Assembly: GCA_031771865.1 (NCBI GenBank)
Contig: JASISA010000003.1
Location: 1 to 64,000 of the forward strand
Direction: 5' to 3'
Length of the DNA: 64,000 nucleotides
Source: Nothophaeocryptopus gaeumannii
Lineage: Eukaryota > Ascomycota > Dothideomycetes > Mycosphaerellales > Mycosphaerellaceae
Part shown: positions 19,537-28,717 of the stretch, one piece after another
How the letters are laid out: the number at the start of each line of letters is the position of its first letter
Position numbering within the stretch: the stretch's first letter is position 1
The notes under the pieces: model-generated
What the model was told of the DNA's origin: nothing
The model's input: only the letters and a program-made list of their open reading frames with translations
The model's database searches: none
Translations under genes and position numbers: made by a program

Positions 19537-22500
19537 ATGTCTAACGCTTATCCTTGGGTAGCGGTGCATCACACATCTAGTACCACCACGCTCACTCGAT
19601 TTGAAGCTGGGTTGCAAGGCCTTGATGTTCAGAAGTCGGCCGCGCCCATATTTGAGGTGTTTGTTGGAAGTAGAACAAAGTCTCGAGTACTACAAACACT
19701 TATACGGGGTCGCGATAAGGGCTTGCTCTCTCGGGCCCACGGACAGGTCTATCTTTGGCCAGATGATCTTTCGCTCGGAACGGCGTCACCAACACTGTAC
19801 ATCAACTACGAACTCCAAGCGCACCACAACTCGAAATGGGACCCAGCTCCAAGCTACAATCCGGATCACCAACACTGTACATCGACTACGAACTCCAAGC
19901 GCACCACAACTCGAAATGGGACCCAGCTCCAAGCTACAATCCGGAGTCTGCTTGCGCAGTGGAGTGGGTCGCTGCCGCTCTTGGAGTTACAAGTCGGCGC
20001 AAGGTCGCTGCTTTGCTATGTGAACGTGTATTCGGACCAATTAGTAGCATCATCTGCTACTTTACATCAGATCTGGGAGGCCTAGGCGCCTTAGCTTCGT
20101 TACTCGCGGAGCAAACGGCACTTCCACCTACGTCGGACCTTCCGCAGCAGATGCTTCCAACAGCCCTGATTGTGGTGGACACAGCTCAAACTGGCGATGG
20201 GCGGCCTAGTGAGTCAGCGCTTCTCAACTCGGTTGCAGACATACTCCAAGAGAGATATGCACTGGCCGATCAAACCCGTGCGCGCGATCAGATAGCGACG
20301 CACTTCAGTGAGGTCCAGATGGTAATCTGAAAAGGCCGCTAAGACGTCCGAGAAAGACAAACTTGTCTGTTCGCGCCTTGTAGCCATCCGGCAGGAGAAG
20401 CTGACATCAAGGTACGCCTGCGGCATAGACTTCAATCTTCACCATGCCGACGCATTCTCGCGTGAGATGTTGCACAATTTCTGCTTGGACAAGAAAGCCA
20501 CCTTCTCCTTTGCTCGTCATTCTCGCCCAGCGGGTTTCTGTGAGAAGCAGTTCCCCGATCACATTAAAGAGCTATTCGACGTTGTACCATCCGAGGTTTG
20601 GTTATTCCACCTAATCGCCCCGTTGCTCTCTTCTGCGATCATTCTCGCAAGCTATCCTCCGGGATCGCACGGTCAGTACCTCTATGGAGTACTCAATTGT
20701 TCCCAGTTTAACTTCACATATTATAGGCTTTCCAATTCCCTGGCTGTACGGAAAGATCTTCGAAAAGCATGTGAAACGCAGAGTTGCCGAATCAGCGGTA
20801 CAACCTACCACCCGAAAGGCTATTTCAGTATCTCTACTACAGCATTTGTCCGCCGATTATAGGACCTTGATGTTTGGCGGCGTTCCGGACGTCGTTGCGT
20901 TGCATCGCCGAACCCTCGGAAAGCTACGAAACCTCCTCTCGGCTATTAGAACACACCGGACATGCCTCTGTTGTCTCTTGCGGATGCCCGAGAAAGGTCT
21001 ACGCTGTGCTCATTCGATCTGCGACATTTGCATACAAAGCTTTGGTACTAAATACATTGGTGATAGGTACTCTTACGTTCTCGACGCTTGCCCTCTCTGC
21101 AGAAAGCCGCATATGGGCGAACCGTTCAGGTTCGTACCGCCAACAGCCGGCATACGAGTCCTCAGCCTGGATGGCGGAGGGATAAAGGGTATCATTCCTC
21201 TTGTCTTTCTAAAAGCATTGGAACAGAGATTGGCCCCCTACGAGGCTTCGTTGTGCAGCTACTTTGATTTTGTTTGCGGCACTTCAGCTGGCGAGTGTTC
21301 ACATACGCATCGAGAAACGTCCCAACTAACAGGTATGTAGGCGGATTAATTATACTGGGCATCTTCCTTATGCGCTGGTCTGTGAACGACTGCACCGAAA
21401 AATTCCTATCACTGGCACAGGCGACATTCCGACCATCTAGTAAGAACCCTTGGTCATTCGGTCGCCTTCAGGAACTCGCCCTCTCTTACCTTCGGGATTG
21501 GCAGTATAGCTCGCTTGCAATTGAGCAGGCATTTCAGTCTGCTTTTGGCACTGACCTGAGAATGTTTAACCCTTTGAGTAACGATACCAAAGTCGCAGTT
21601 ACTGCCACTGCCGCCAAGAATCCGCAGACATGTATTTTTTCCAATTATAACGGTGGCACTCGGCCCGAATCCCTCGGCTACAGTCTGGTACGTGCTAACA
21701 AATGTGGCGACGATGCGTTTATTAGCGAGGCGTAAGTTTGAGACGCCTTGAGCTTGAGTACATTACTGACTATGAGACAGCGCGGCATCTACGTCTGCAG
21801 CCCCTTGGTATGATACACTGTCTTCCTTGCAGCCTCAGTTGACGTCCCGCAGGTTTTTCAAACCCGTTGCTCTCCGGAACCTTGGCACGTTTCAAGATGG
21901 CCTCCAACATAATAATCCATTGAACCTGGCCTTGTGGGAGGTCAAGCTTATCTGGCCGAACAAACCACTTCCAGATTTTGCTTTGTCCCTTGGCACTGGA
22001 TCCAGTGAGCAAGCATTTCATGTCGGACCTCAGTCTCCTGTCACGAAACGGTTTTTAGCCCGCATCTTTGACACATTCATGCAGAGCATGGATGGAGAAA
22101 GGTTGTGGAAAGAGTTTTGGAACAGTTTGCCGGAACACCAACAAGAAAGGTACCACCGCCTCAACCTTACCTTGCCTTGTCCGGCCCCTTCCTTGGACGA
22201 CTTCTCCGCTATCCAGAGTCTCAGAGATCTTGCGACTACGCATCTGTTAGACGACTCCAAGATCCAACCTCTTACAGACTCGCTGATCTCATCAATGTTC
22301 TATTTTGAGCCTGATCAATCGCCCTGTTGGCAGGAAAAGGATTTTTGCTACTTTTGCACTGGCTATACATACTGTCGTGCTCCTATGAGTCCGCAAGGAA
22401 GACAAAACTTTGCACACAGTCTGGTCTCATCATCGGCGTACTTCTTAGTCCGGGGGGACCCTATCATGTGCGTTGAGCGAATAGGGAAGAGAACACCACC

Positions 22501-22735
22501 GTTCAGAAGACGCATCGAGTTCGTGGTCAGAAGATTGGACGAAAGCGTTGGTATAACATTGCGTGGGATCACATCAAAGCCTATGTACATTAGCGGCATG
22601 CCTCAATCTCCTAGCAACATGATAAGAGCTCAGCAGCTGGAGACTCCGTTCGGAAGTTCTCGCAATATACCGCCGGAGAAGGAGCTGCCGCCAACTCCAA
22701 GGAAGAGGATGGCTGCCGACGCAGGATGGCTATAA
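19537..22735 (+). pseudogene. RING-finger patatin-like phospholipase, disrupted by an 80-bp tandem duplication
   Basis: Exons are 19537-20307, 20384-20671, 20727-21290, 21341-21731 and 21781-22735. Without one copy of the 80-bp repeat the total is 2889 nt (962 aa) and every junction is in phase; with both copies the frame shifts in exon 1. The domain order is a fungal N-terminal region, a RING finger ('CLCC', 'LRCAHSICDIC', 'CPLC', about 20960-21100), then a patatin domain. That domain has the oxyanion loop 'DGGGIKG', the nucleophile elbow 'GTSAG' and the dyad Asp in 'QDGLQHNNP'. The intron at 21291-21340 falls inside the elbow and appears to be GC-AG (GCGAGT donor). Patatins cleave lipid acyl esters, and this architecture occurs in fungal self/non-self loci and Starship cargo. 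It is probably inactive unless the duplication is an assembly error. Confidence 0.85.
19786..19945 (+). repeat. 80-bp tandem duplication (two copies)
   Basis: Copies at 19786-19865 and 19866-19945 are identical except for one A/G difference about 19 bases into the unit. Eighty is not a multiple of three, so the duplication moves the patatin reading frame by one step: the upstream frame ends in nonsense, and the downstream frame resumes only from the second copy. Confidence 0.95.
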
Positions 22736-23531
22736 CAGTCCGTTGACAAGAATGATTATATTGGCAAGGTATGTGTTCCGGTATCCTCTACTGATCAACT
22801 TTGATTTGATATCTCTCTTACTATTCCCAGACGATACCCGATTCCAAGGCACTCTAACTGGCGAACACCGTCCTTTGCTTTTCCACCGATCCGCATGATG
22901 TTGACCTCGTGCAAAAGCGCCATGGATGGTCGTTCAACGATAGACGAAGACGCCCCCAGTAGCACCACTATCGCTAGATCCTACGAGAGACCAAACGCTT
23001 CGCGCTGTTAGTACGAAGGTGGATTCCGAGCCAAATCCCAATGTGAGGCTTACCGGCAGCTGAGCGCTTTGGTAGCCCTTGGGAACTGGAGGACAGATCA
23101 GGAGTCTTGTCGTGAGCTGTATGGTGGCAGCTCCCCAGAAGGCAGAGACTGGGATACCACAGTACTGTAAGGTATGCTTTGTATGTCGCATGATTCTGTG
23201 AAGGACCGGAGACGACGAATGAGGCTTTGCAGCCAACTTGCAGACCGTTTGCAAAGTCCTTGCCGACTCCATTGACCCGTATCCAATTCGAACTGTAGCT
23301 CGATTCGGATCATCTTGAGCCCTGCCAGACAACGTCCATTCTGTATCCTATTCGGCATTGATATATGTCTACATTATTAACATCTTCTTAGGATCCGGGA
23401 CCGGCGTTCGCGTCTTCTGGGAAACAGGAAACCGGAAACCAGAAAGTGCCAAAGGTGCGTCCGCATTCAAGACCTTTCACCCCACGATGGCCTTGGCTTG
23501 ATTGACCTTCGTGCTTTCTTACTCCCCCAAT
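22736..23531. other. Intergenic interval
   Basis: No supported gene. A minus-strand frame (22934-23332) has no ATG near its start and no domain. The last 100 bases are the 5' flank of the glycosyltransferase gene. Confidence 0.4.
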
Positions 23532-24966
23532 ATGGCGCCTTATCGAAGACGACCAGTATGGTTGACACTGTTGTCTTCATTTGTCATGACGGCTATTGTG
23601 TCCTTTGGCGTACTAAGGACGTCCCCCCAACGCTCTGGAACGTATCCCAGTGAGCTCTGCAACCTATTCCCGGACCCGGGCAATCTTGTCGTCGTCGTCA
23701 AGACTGGAGCGACTGAAGCAAACGAGAAGATACCCACGCAGATGTCTACGATGTTAAGTTGCGCAAGAAACGTTCTGCTTTTCTCGGATCTGGAACAACG
23801 GATTGGCGACCTCCAGGTGTACGACGTTCTATCAGACTTCACCACCCACATCGCGGAAGACAATGAGGAGTTTGACTTATACCGAAAGCAGCAGGATCTA
23901 GCTGCATCTGGCAAGTCACTCGACATCTCTGGTCTACGTGGCCTTCCAATGCCTTCGACCGACTGGCGGACTATTGGCCATTCCGCTGCCTGGGCCTTGG
24001 ACAAGTACAAGTCCCTCCGTGAGTATGTTTTCCATCCGTTAATGGTCGGCAGCTGAAATGTCTTGCCTAGACGCAGTTGAGCATGCTTGGAGACTGTCAC
24101 CAAACAAAGAGTGGTACCTCTTTCTTGAGGCAGACACCTATCTTAGCTGGCCTAATCTTCTACATTGGATAGAGTCTTTAGATTCCACAAGAAAGCTATA
24201 CCTTGGAAATCCAATTCGAATGTGGGAGCATCGCACTTTGCTCCATTTCGCACATGGTGGCAGTGGCTTTCTGTTATCAAGAGCCGACATCAGGAAGTTT
24301 GCTGTCGAAAAGAGGGGACTTGCACACCGATGGGACCATCGCATCCGCGATGCCTGGTTCGGTGACTACGTTCTCGCTTATGCTCTGGAGGAAGAAATGA
24401 GACTCAAGATATCGAATGCTACGCCCCTTCTTAATGCGGATAACCCGGCCTCTATCGCATTCACCTCAAAGATATGGTGCAACCCTATAGTCACGTTGCA
24501 TCACATGAGTCCTCAACAAGCTTCTGAGCTCTGGACTTACGAGCTCCGGCATTTCACAAAGCCGTTGCTCTTTCAAGACCTCTATGACGCTTCGCGGCTG
24601 GACCAGCTGCCCCAAATCATCGAAGGTTGGGACAATTTCTCAGAGAGCGAAGAGCACCTCCTCACGACTCGCTCGGGACTTTCGCTTCTCGATCACACGG
24701 ACCAGAAGCACGAGAGGATAATCAACAGCAGCAAAATCGTTGCCGCATGCCACAGACACTGCGAGATCGACAGTCGATGCATGCAATACCAAATCAAGGT
24801 GGCAGAAGATCCCGAAAATTCGATGTGCTTCCTGAGCAACGCCATACGGATTGGCAAAGCATCGCAGCTGTCCTCTTCGGTAGAAGAACAGAGGAAGGTA
24901 GTTAGTGGGTGGATGAAAAGCCGAATCAAATCGTGGGTGGGAGAGCATAGCATTTGCTCAGGTTGA
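23532..24966 (+). CDS. Fringe-like glycosyltransferase (GT31-type), type II membrane protein, 460 aa
   Basis: The model is 23532-24018 and 24071-24966 (1383 nt) with a 52-nt intron (GTGAGT...CCTAG) that joins in phase 1. A short cytoplasmic basic segment ('MAPYRRRP') is followed by a hydrophobic stretch ('VWLTLLSSFVMTAIVSFGVL'), the signal anchor of a Golgi type II protein. The lumenal part has the fungal GT31/fringe-like core: 'VVVKTGATEANEK', 'EWYLFLEADTYLSWPNLL' (acidic EAD in place of the DxD metal-binding motif), 'LYLGNP', 'FAHGGSGFLLSRADI' and 'DAWFGDYVLAYAL'. A cysteine-bearing C-terminal region follows, comparable to PAN/apple modules. It probably transfers a sugar from a nucleotide donor; donor and acceptor are unknown. 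Confidence 0.8.
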
Positions 24967-25125
24967 CAGCCACTAGCCAAGAAGAGGGCATTTCAGGAGT
25001 CGGGATGCCGAACGACTGTCATCCCTTTTTCCGAAGATGGGAACCTAACATTCGGGGTATAAGATGGACACCATATATATAGAGTCTGTTAGCAAAGTAT
25101 CTCCGTTCACGCCAAGATTAACAAG

Positions 25126-25566
25126 ATGCTTTACCTCTGTCTCTTGGCGGCATCTTGTGCTATGTCCTCAGGAAACCTGCTGCGCTCCCCGAACTCTTAC
25201 CATGGCATATCATTGTCGATCAACACAAACCCCCTCGGACAAGAAGCTAACAAATCCCCGGCGCCCGTTGAAATCAACACGCTCACCAGCCTGCACGGCG
25301 TTCTTGCGTCTCAAATTGCCTTTGACACATCGGTCGCGATCAATGTCCGACTCGACTCCGTGGAATGCCGCCTATACCAAGATGCAAGGGGACTGCTGCC
25401 AATTGGTACTTTGATATCCAGCAAGACTCGAGCGGATTTGGGAATTGACCCAGTTAAGCTTGGGAGCGTACTCTGTTACACCGCTGCCGGTTGGGAAATG
25501 AATCTCCTAGGTAGGTGCAGCAATCATCGCAAGGCTTGTATGGCGACTTATCAATGGGCAGACTGA
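25126..25566 (+). CDS. Small secreted protein, 146 aa
   Basis: The frame starts at ATG 25126 with a signal-peptide-like segment ('MLYLCLLAASCAMSSG') and ends at TGA 25566. The mature part is about 130 residues with four cysteines ('VECRLY', 'VLCYTA', 'GRCSNH', 'KACMA') and no recognised domain. An alternative end is possible because a GTAGGT donor lies at about 25510, just before the last 20 codons. It is flanked by the glycosyltransferase and the Fot1-like transposon. Secreted and lineage-specific, it fits an effector or small wall protein, but this is inference. Confidence 0.55.
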   Translation: MLYLCLLAASCAMSSGNLLRSPNSYHGISLSINTNPLGQEANKSPAPVEINTLTSLHGVLASQIAFDTSVAINVRLDSVECRLYQDARGLLPIGTLISSKTRADLGIDPVKLGSVLCYTAAGWEMNLLGRCSNHRKACMATYQWAD

Positions 25567-25849
25567 GGTCATCCGGAGATGATAGCTCCGGGATCTAATG
25601 AGTGAGGTCGGATGACTCCTTTGTGGCTTGGTTGAGAAGAAAGCGAAGGATAGTACAATGGTGTCACGGGATTGGCGTTTCCTCAAGAGACCGCCAAGCC
25701 CAAGTCCGCGGGCCCAACCTTGCTCGCAGTTCATCAAACATCACTTTATCCGAACATCATGTCTTCTACCGCGTTATGATTCCACAACAAGTACGCTTCT
25801 CATCGAACATTCTGCGCGAGAGCAGCTTGTGGTCCGTCGAACCGGCGAG

Positions 25850-27409
25850 CTGGTGCTCGCCTTCGTGAAGCCATAATAACTCGGAGAGAAGACGCCATCA
25901 AAGCAATACCTGTCTCCACGAGAAGAGAAAGCCCTCGTCAAGTTCCTCCTTCGTATGTCAAACGCTAATCGTCCAGTACCTGTAAAGTTCCTCCGGTCGC
26001 TTGCCTGTGTAATCCGACGACTGCGACCGTCCATCTTTCAGATCCCTGGAGTCGAAGACGACATTAAGCTGCCGGGAAAGAATTGGCCTCAAGGTTTCTA
26101 CAAACGTCACCCGGAGCTACGAGCTCAACGTGCGAAAGCAATAGCTTGGGAACGACACGAGGCCAATATCTACGATAAGGTCGCAGAATGGTTCTCCGTA
26201 ATTGGCAAGGAGCTGCATCAGCCCACAATTCTTCTAGAGAATGTTTATAATATGGATGAGACGGGAGTACTGCTAAGTGTCTTAAACTCTCTTAAGGTGC
26301 TCGTAGGCAGCAATGATCTGAGGGCGTATCGAGGTGCAGGCGTGCAACGAACATTAATCACAGCGATTGAATGTATTTCCGCGGACGGCAGGTGCCTCGA
26401 CCCCCTGATTCTATGGCCTGCCGCGGCCCATCGTAGTACTTGGACTGTCCATCCTACGCCCGGATGGCACTTTGCCTGTTCCAAGACGGGATATACAGAT
26501 TCGGAAATCAGTCTTTACTAGGTGAAACATGTATTCGACCCTTCGATACGAGAACGTGCCTGCGGTATGCCTCGAGTACTAATAAGCGACGGATTCGGGA
26601 CTCATGAATCGCTCGAAGTGTTGACTTATTGTTTTGAAAACGATATCATTCTATGTCGACTTCCCTCGCACACCTCACACAAGCTGTAGCCCTGTGACAT
26701 TGGCGTGTTCTCACCTCTGAGAGTAGCGTACCGTGAGCAGGTGGAGCGCTTGTACCGCCAAGGATCCAACGCTATTAGTAAACAACATTTTACTTTGTGG
26801 TACAGTCGTGCACGCGAGGTTGCATTTACACCACGGAACATCCGCTCGGGCTGGTCAAAGGCCGGTCTCTTCCCATTCAACCCGGAGAGCATCTTGTCAG
26901 AAATGCCTATGCCTGTCGCAGAGCATTGCATAACTCAAACGCCGCGCGAGTCCCAACGCGAATCAAATCTGGACCTTCCGAGCATTCCTCTTCAAACCCC
27001 TAATACAGCCACCTTTCTTAACAAGCTACGCTTACAGGTGGAAGACTGCATTCAAGTGCTTGACAACGACTCTAAGCTCTGTATCCAGAAGCTAGCAAAC
27101 GCAGCAGAAGACGCTTTTGCTGATCGTGCTCTATTGCTAGACGAAAACAAGACCCTGTTCGAGCAGAACAATGAGAAGACGACAAGGCAATCCACCAGAG
27201 TAACTATCGTTAGGAAGGCAAAAATCATGCGATACGAAGACATTGTCGAAGCCCAGCGTAAGCGTAGTCAACGAGATGCGAACAGAGCTAAGAAGATCGA
27301 GAAGAAAGACAAAAGTCCACTCCAGTCACGTAACAAGAAAGCAGAGGAAGCTAGAGCTCAAATTTTGGCTATGGGAATGTCGACAATCTATTCAGTGTTG
27401 GGGTTTTGA
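25850..27409 (+). pseudogene. Fot1/pogo-class DDE transposase with two in-frame TAG stops
   Basis: From about 25886 the frame carries an HTH/CENP-B-like segment ('LSPREEKALVKFLLRM', then 'PGKNWPQGFYKRHPEL'). The DDE superfamily endonuclease domain follows: 'NVYNMDETGVLLSVL', 'RTLITAIECISADG', 'VLISDGFGTHESLEVL', 'CRLPSHTSHKL', 'FTPRNIRSGWSKAGLFPFN', and a long Lys/Arg/Glu-rich C-terminal helix. Two stops interrupt one otherwise continuous frame: TAG at 26519-26521 and TAG at 26687-26689. The second lies exactly where the family has Gln ('HKLQP'), so a C-to-T change of CAG is the simplest cause. The N-terminal part before 25886 is degraded. No clear terminal inverted repeats were found. Confidence 0.85.
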
Positions 27410-27540
27410 GTCTTCTACAGGGCGGAAGTTTTGGATTGTATTCGATTCCAAAGGCCGGGACGTTGTGTAAGATCATAGCTATCAACATGTTCTTCACTTC
27501 TAAGTCAAGATCTTCTCCTGCTGCCGCCAGTCGTACGTTT

Positions 27541-28474
27541 CTACGCACGTCTTTCGCGGACTCCAGTACCAAATGATTCCGAACCTGCCGTCGGTGCACT
27601 ACCGAAGCTCACGTTGCTGATTGAGGCATTGCTAACCCCGATGCCAAATCCGCCTGTTATGGATCCAAAAGAGACGTTTGTGTTCCCGCTTCTTCCTTGT
27701 GTGAGACTCTCAATCTTCGTATCCTGTAGCATTGACTGCAATTGTGCTGTGAGATTTTGGCAGAGTTCTAGTGCAGCCTTTTGCTCGGAAAGTTGCGCTT
27801 CAGCACTAATCCTGTCCTCCTCGTCGGCATCTGCAAGAGAATCCTTAACACTCAATTCCTTTAGGGACTCTGTTACCAGTGCAATCTCGTTATCGTTCTG
27901 CATCTTAACTAGTGACAAATCGTCGCGACTTGTTGTGATAGTGTTCCTCAGCTCTTCTGTCATATGCCCTGTTCGCAACGAGGTATATCTGCTTAACGTC
28001 AGCACTTATATTGATCCATAAGGCCTAGCACGTTGTTCCATACAGTGTTCCCATCCCAGCCACTGTAGAGCATGTTACTTTGCAGCTCTGCAGATGCTCG
28101 GACATGGCTTTAATTTGGCGCTCCTTAAAGAAGCCAACGTTGGCTCGATCTCGCCAAGATAGCTCTCCACCTCGTGAACGTCGGGTCCATCGCTGCAAGT
28201 CCATCCGAAAGGCATCGCAGGCTGATCCGCATGTTGTTACCGCATCTTTGGACTGCTCTGCTATCGTTAAGCCGAGCGACTGCCATTCTGACTCCGGTAT
28301 CGCTTTGAGGGCTTCAAGAGCCAGTGCTGTAGAGTTGAGATTTTCTTGGAGGCCTCGGATAGCTTCAGGAGCGTCTATGATCTTCCTCACATCGTCGACA
28401 AGCACCCGTGTGCCATGCAGGGCTGGAACGACAATACCGACGACTCCTGCAGCAATGCTTAGAGGATCAGCCAT
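27541..28474 (-). CDS. HeLo-like domain protein with a C-terminal amyloid-like motif, 292 aa
   Basis: Exon 1 (28474-28044) and exon 2 (27988-27541) are joined by a 55-nt intron (GTATGG...AGCAG) in phase 2, 879 nt in total. The N-terminus 'MADPLSIAAGVVGIVVPAL' and the following helices are typical of the fungal Helo_like_N domain (also called PigL_N), a relative of the membrane-active HeLo domain of HET-S. A charged helical and coiled-coil region follows. The last about 50 residues are Gly/Asn/Ser-rich and contain 'NVSFGS', 'FGIGVSNA' and again 'NVSFGS'. This tail matches the N-terminus of the divergent NLR at 28718. In known pairs the receptor motif seeds amyloid folding of the effector tail and activates the HeLo-type domain at membranes. 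Role by analogy; sequence intact. Confidence 0.8.
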
Positions 28475-28717
28475 AATTGTCGGATAATGTCAAAGTCTCC
28501 TTCGTCACGGCTATAGGTAGCAGACGTGAGCGAACGCTGTGCTGTAGCAAGGCTGTTAAGAGGGCCACAGCGACTTGTATACATTCAGTGAAGTTGCACT
28601 GCATTTCAGCTCCTTCGTGGCTGGCTGAATATGCGCGGGGTCGCGCTGCAGCATATCACAGCCTCACGTCGAGTTGAACTCCTCCTCTCTGCTACTGCTA
28701 AGTTGGATCAAACAGTT
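28475..28717. promoter_or_regulatory. Shared bidirectional upstream region of the HeLo-like/NLR pair
   Basis: The two start codons (28474 minus, 28718 plus) face away from each other across 243 bp. The interval must hold both 5' UTRs and promoters, so the genes are likely co-regulated. No specific element is recognised. Confidence 0.5.

Noticed and set aside
25566..25616. Inverted repeat GTCATCCG/CGGATGAC as terminal repeat of the Fot1-like element
   Set aside because: Both arms lie on the same side of the transposase, 25-30 bp apart, with no partner downstream.
27541..28474. Azaphilone pigment biosynthesis gene (PigL-like)
   Set aside because: The name comes only from the Helo_like_N/PigL_N domain label. 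There is no polyketide synthase or other pigment gene nearby, and the NLR partner explains the domain better.
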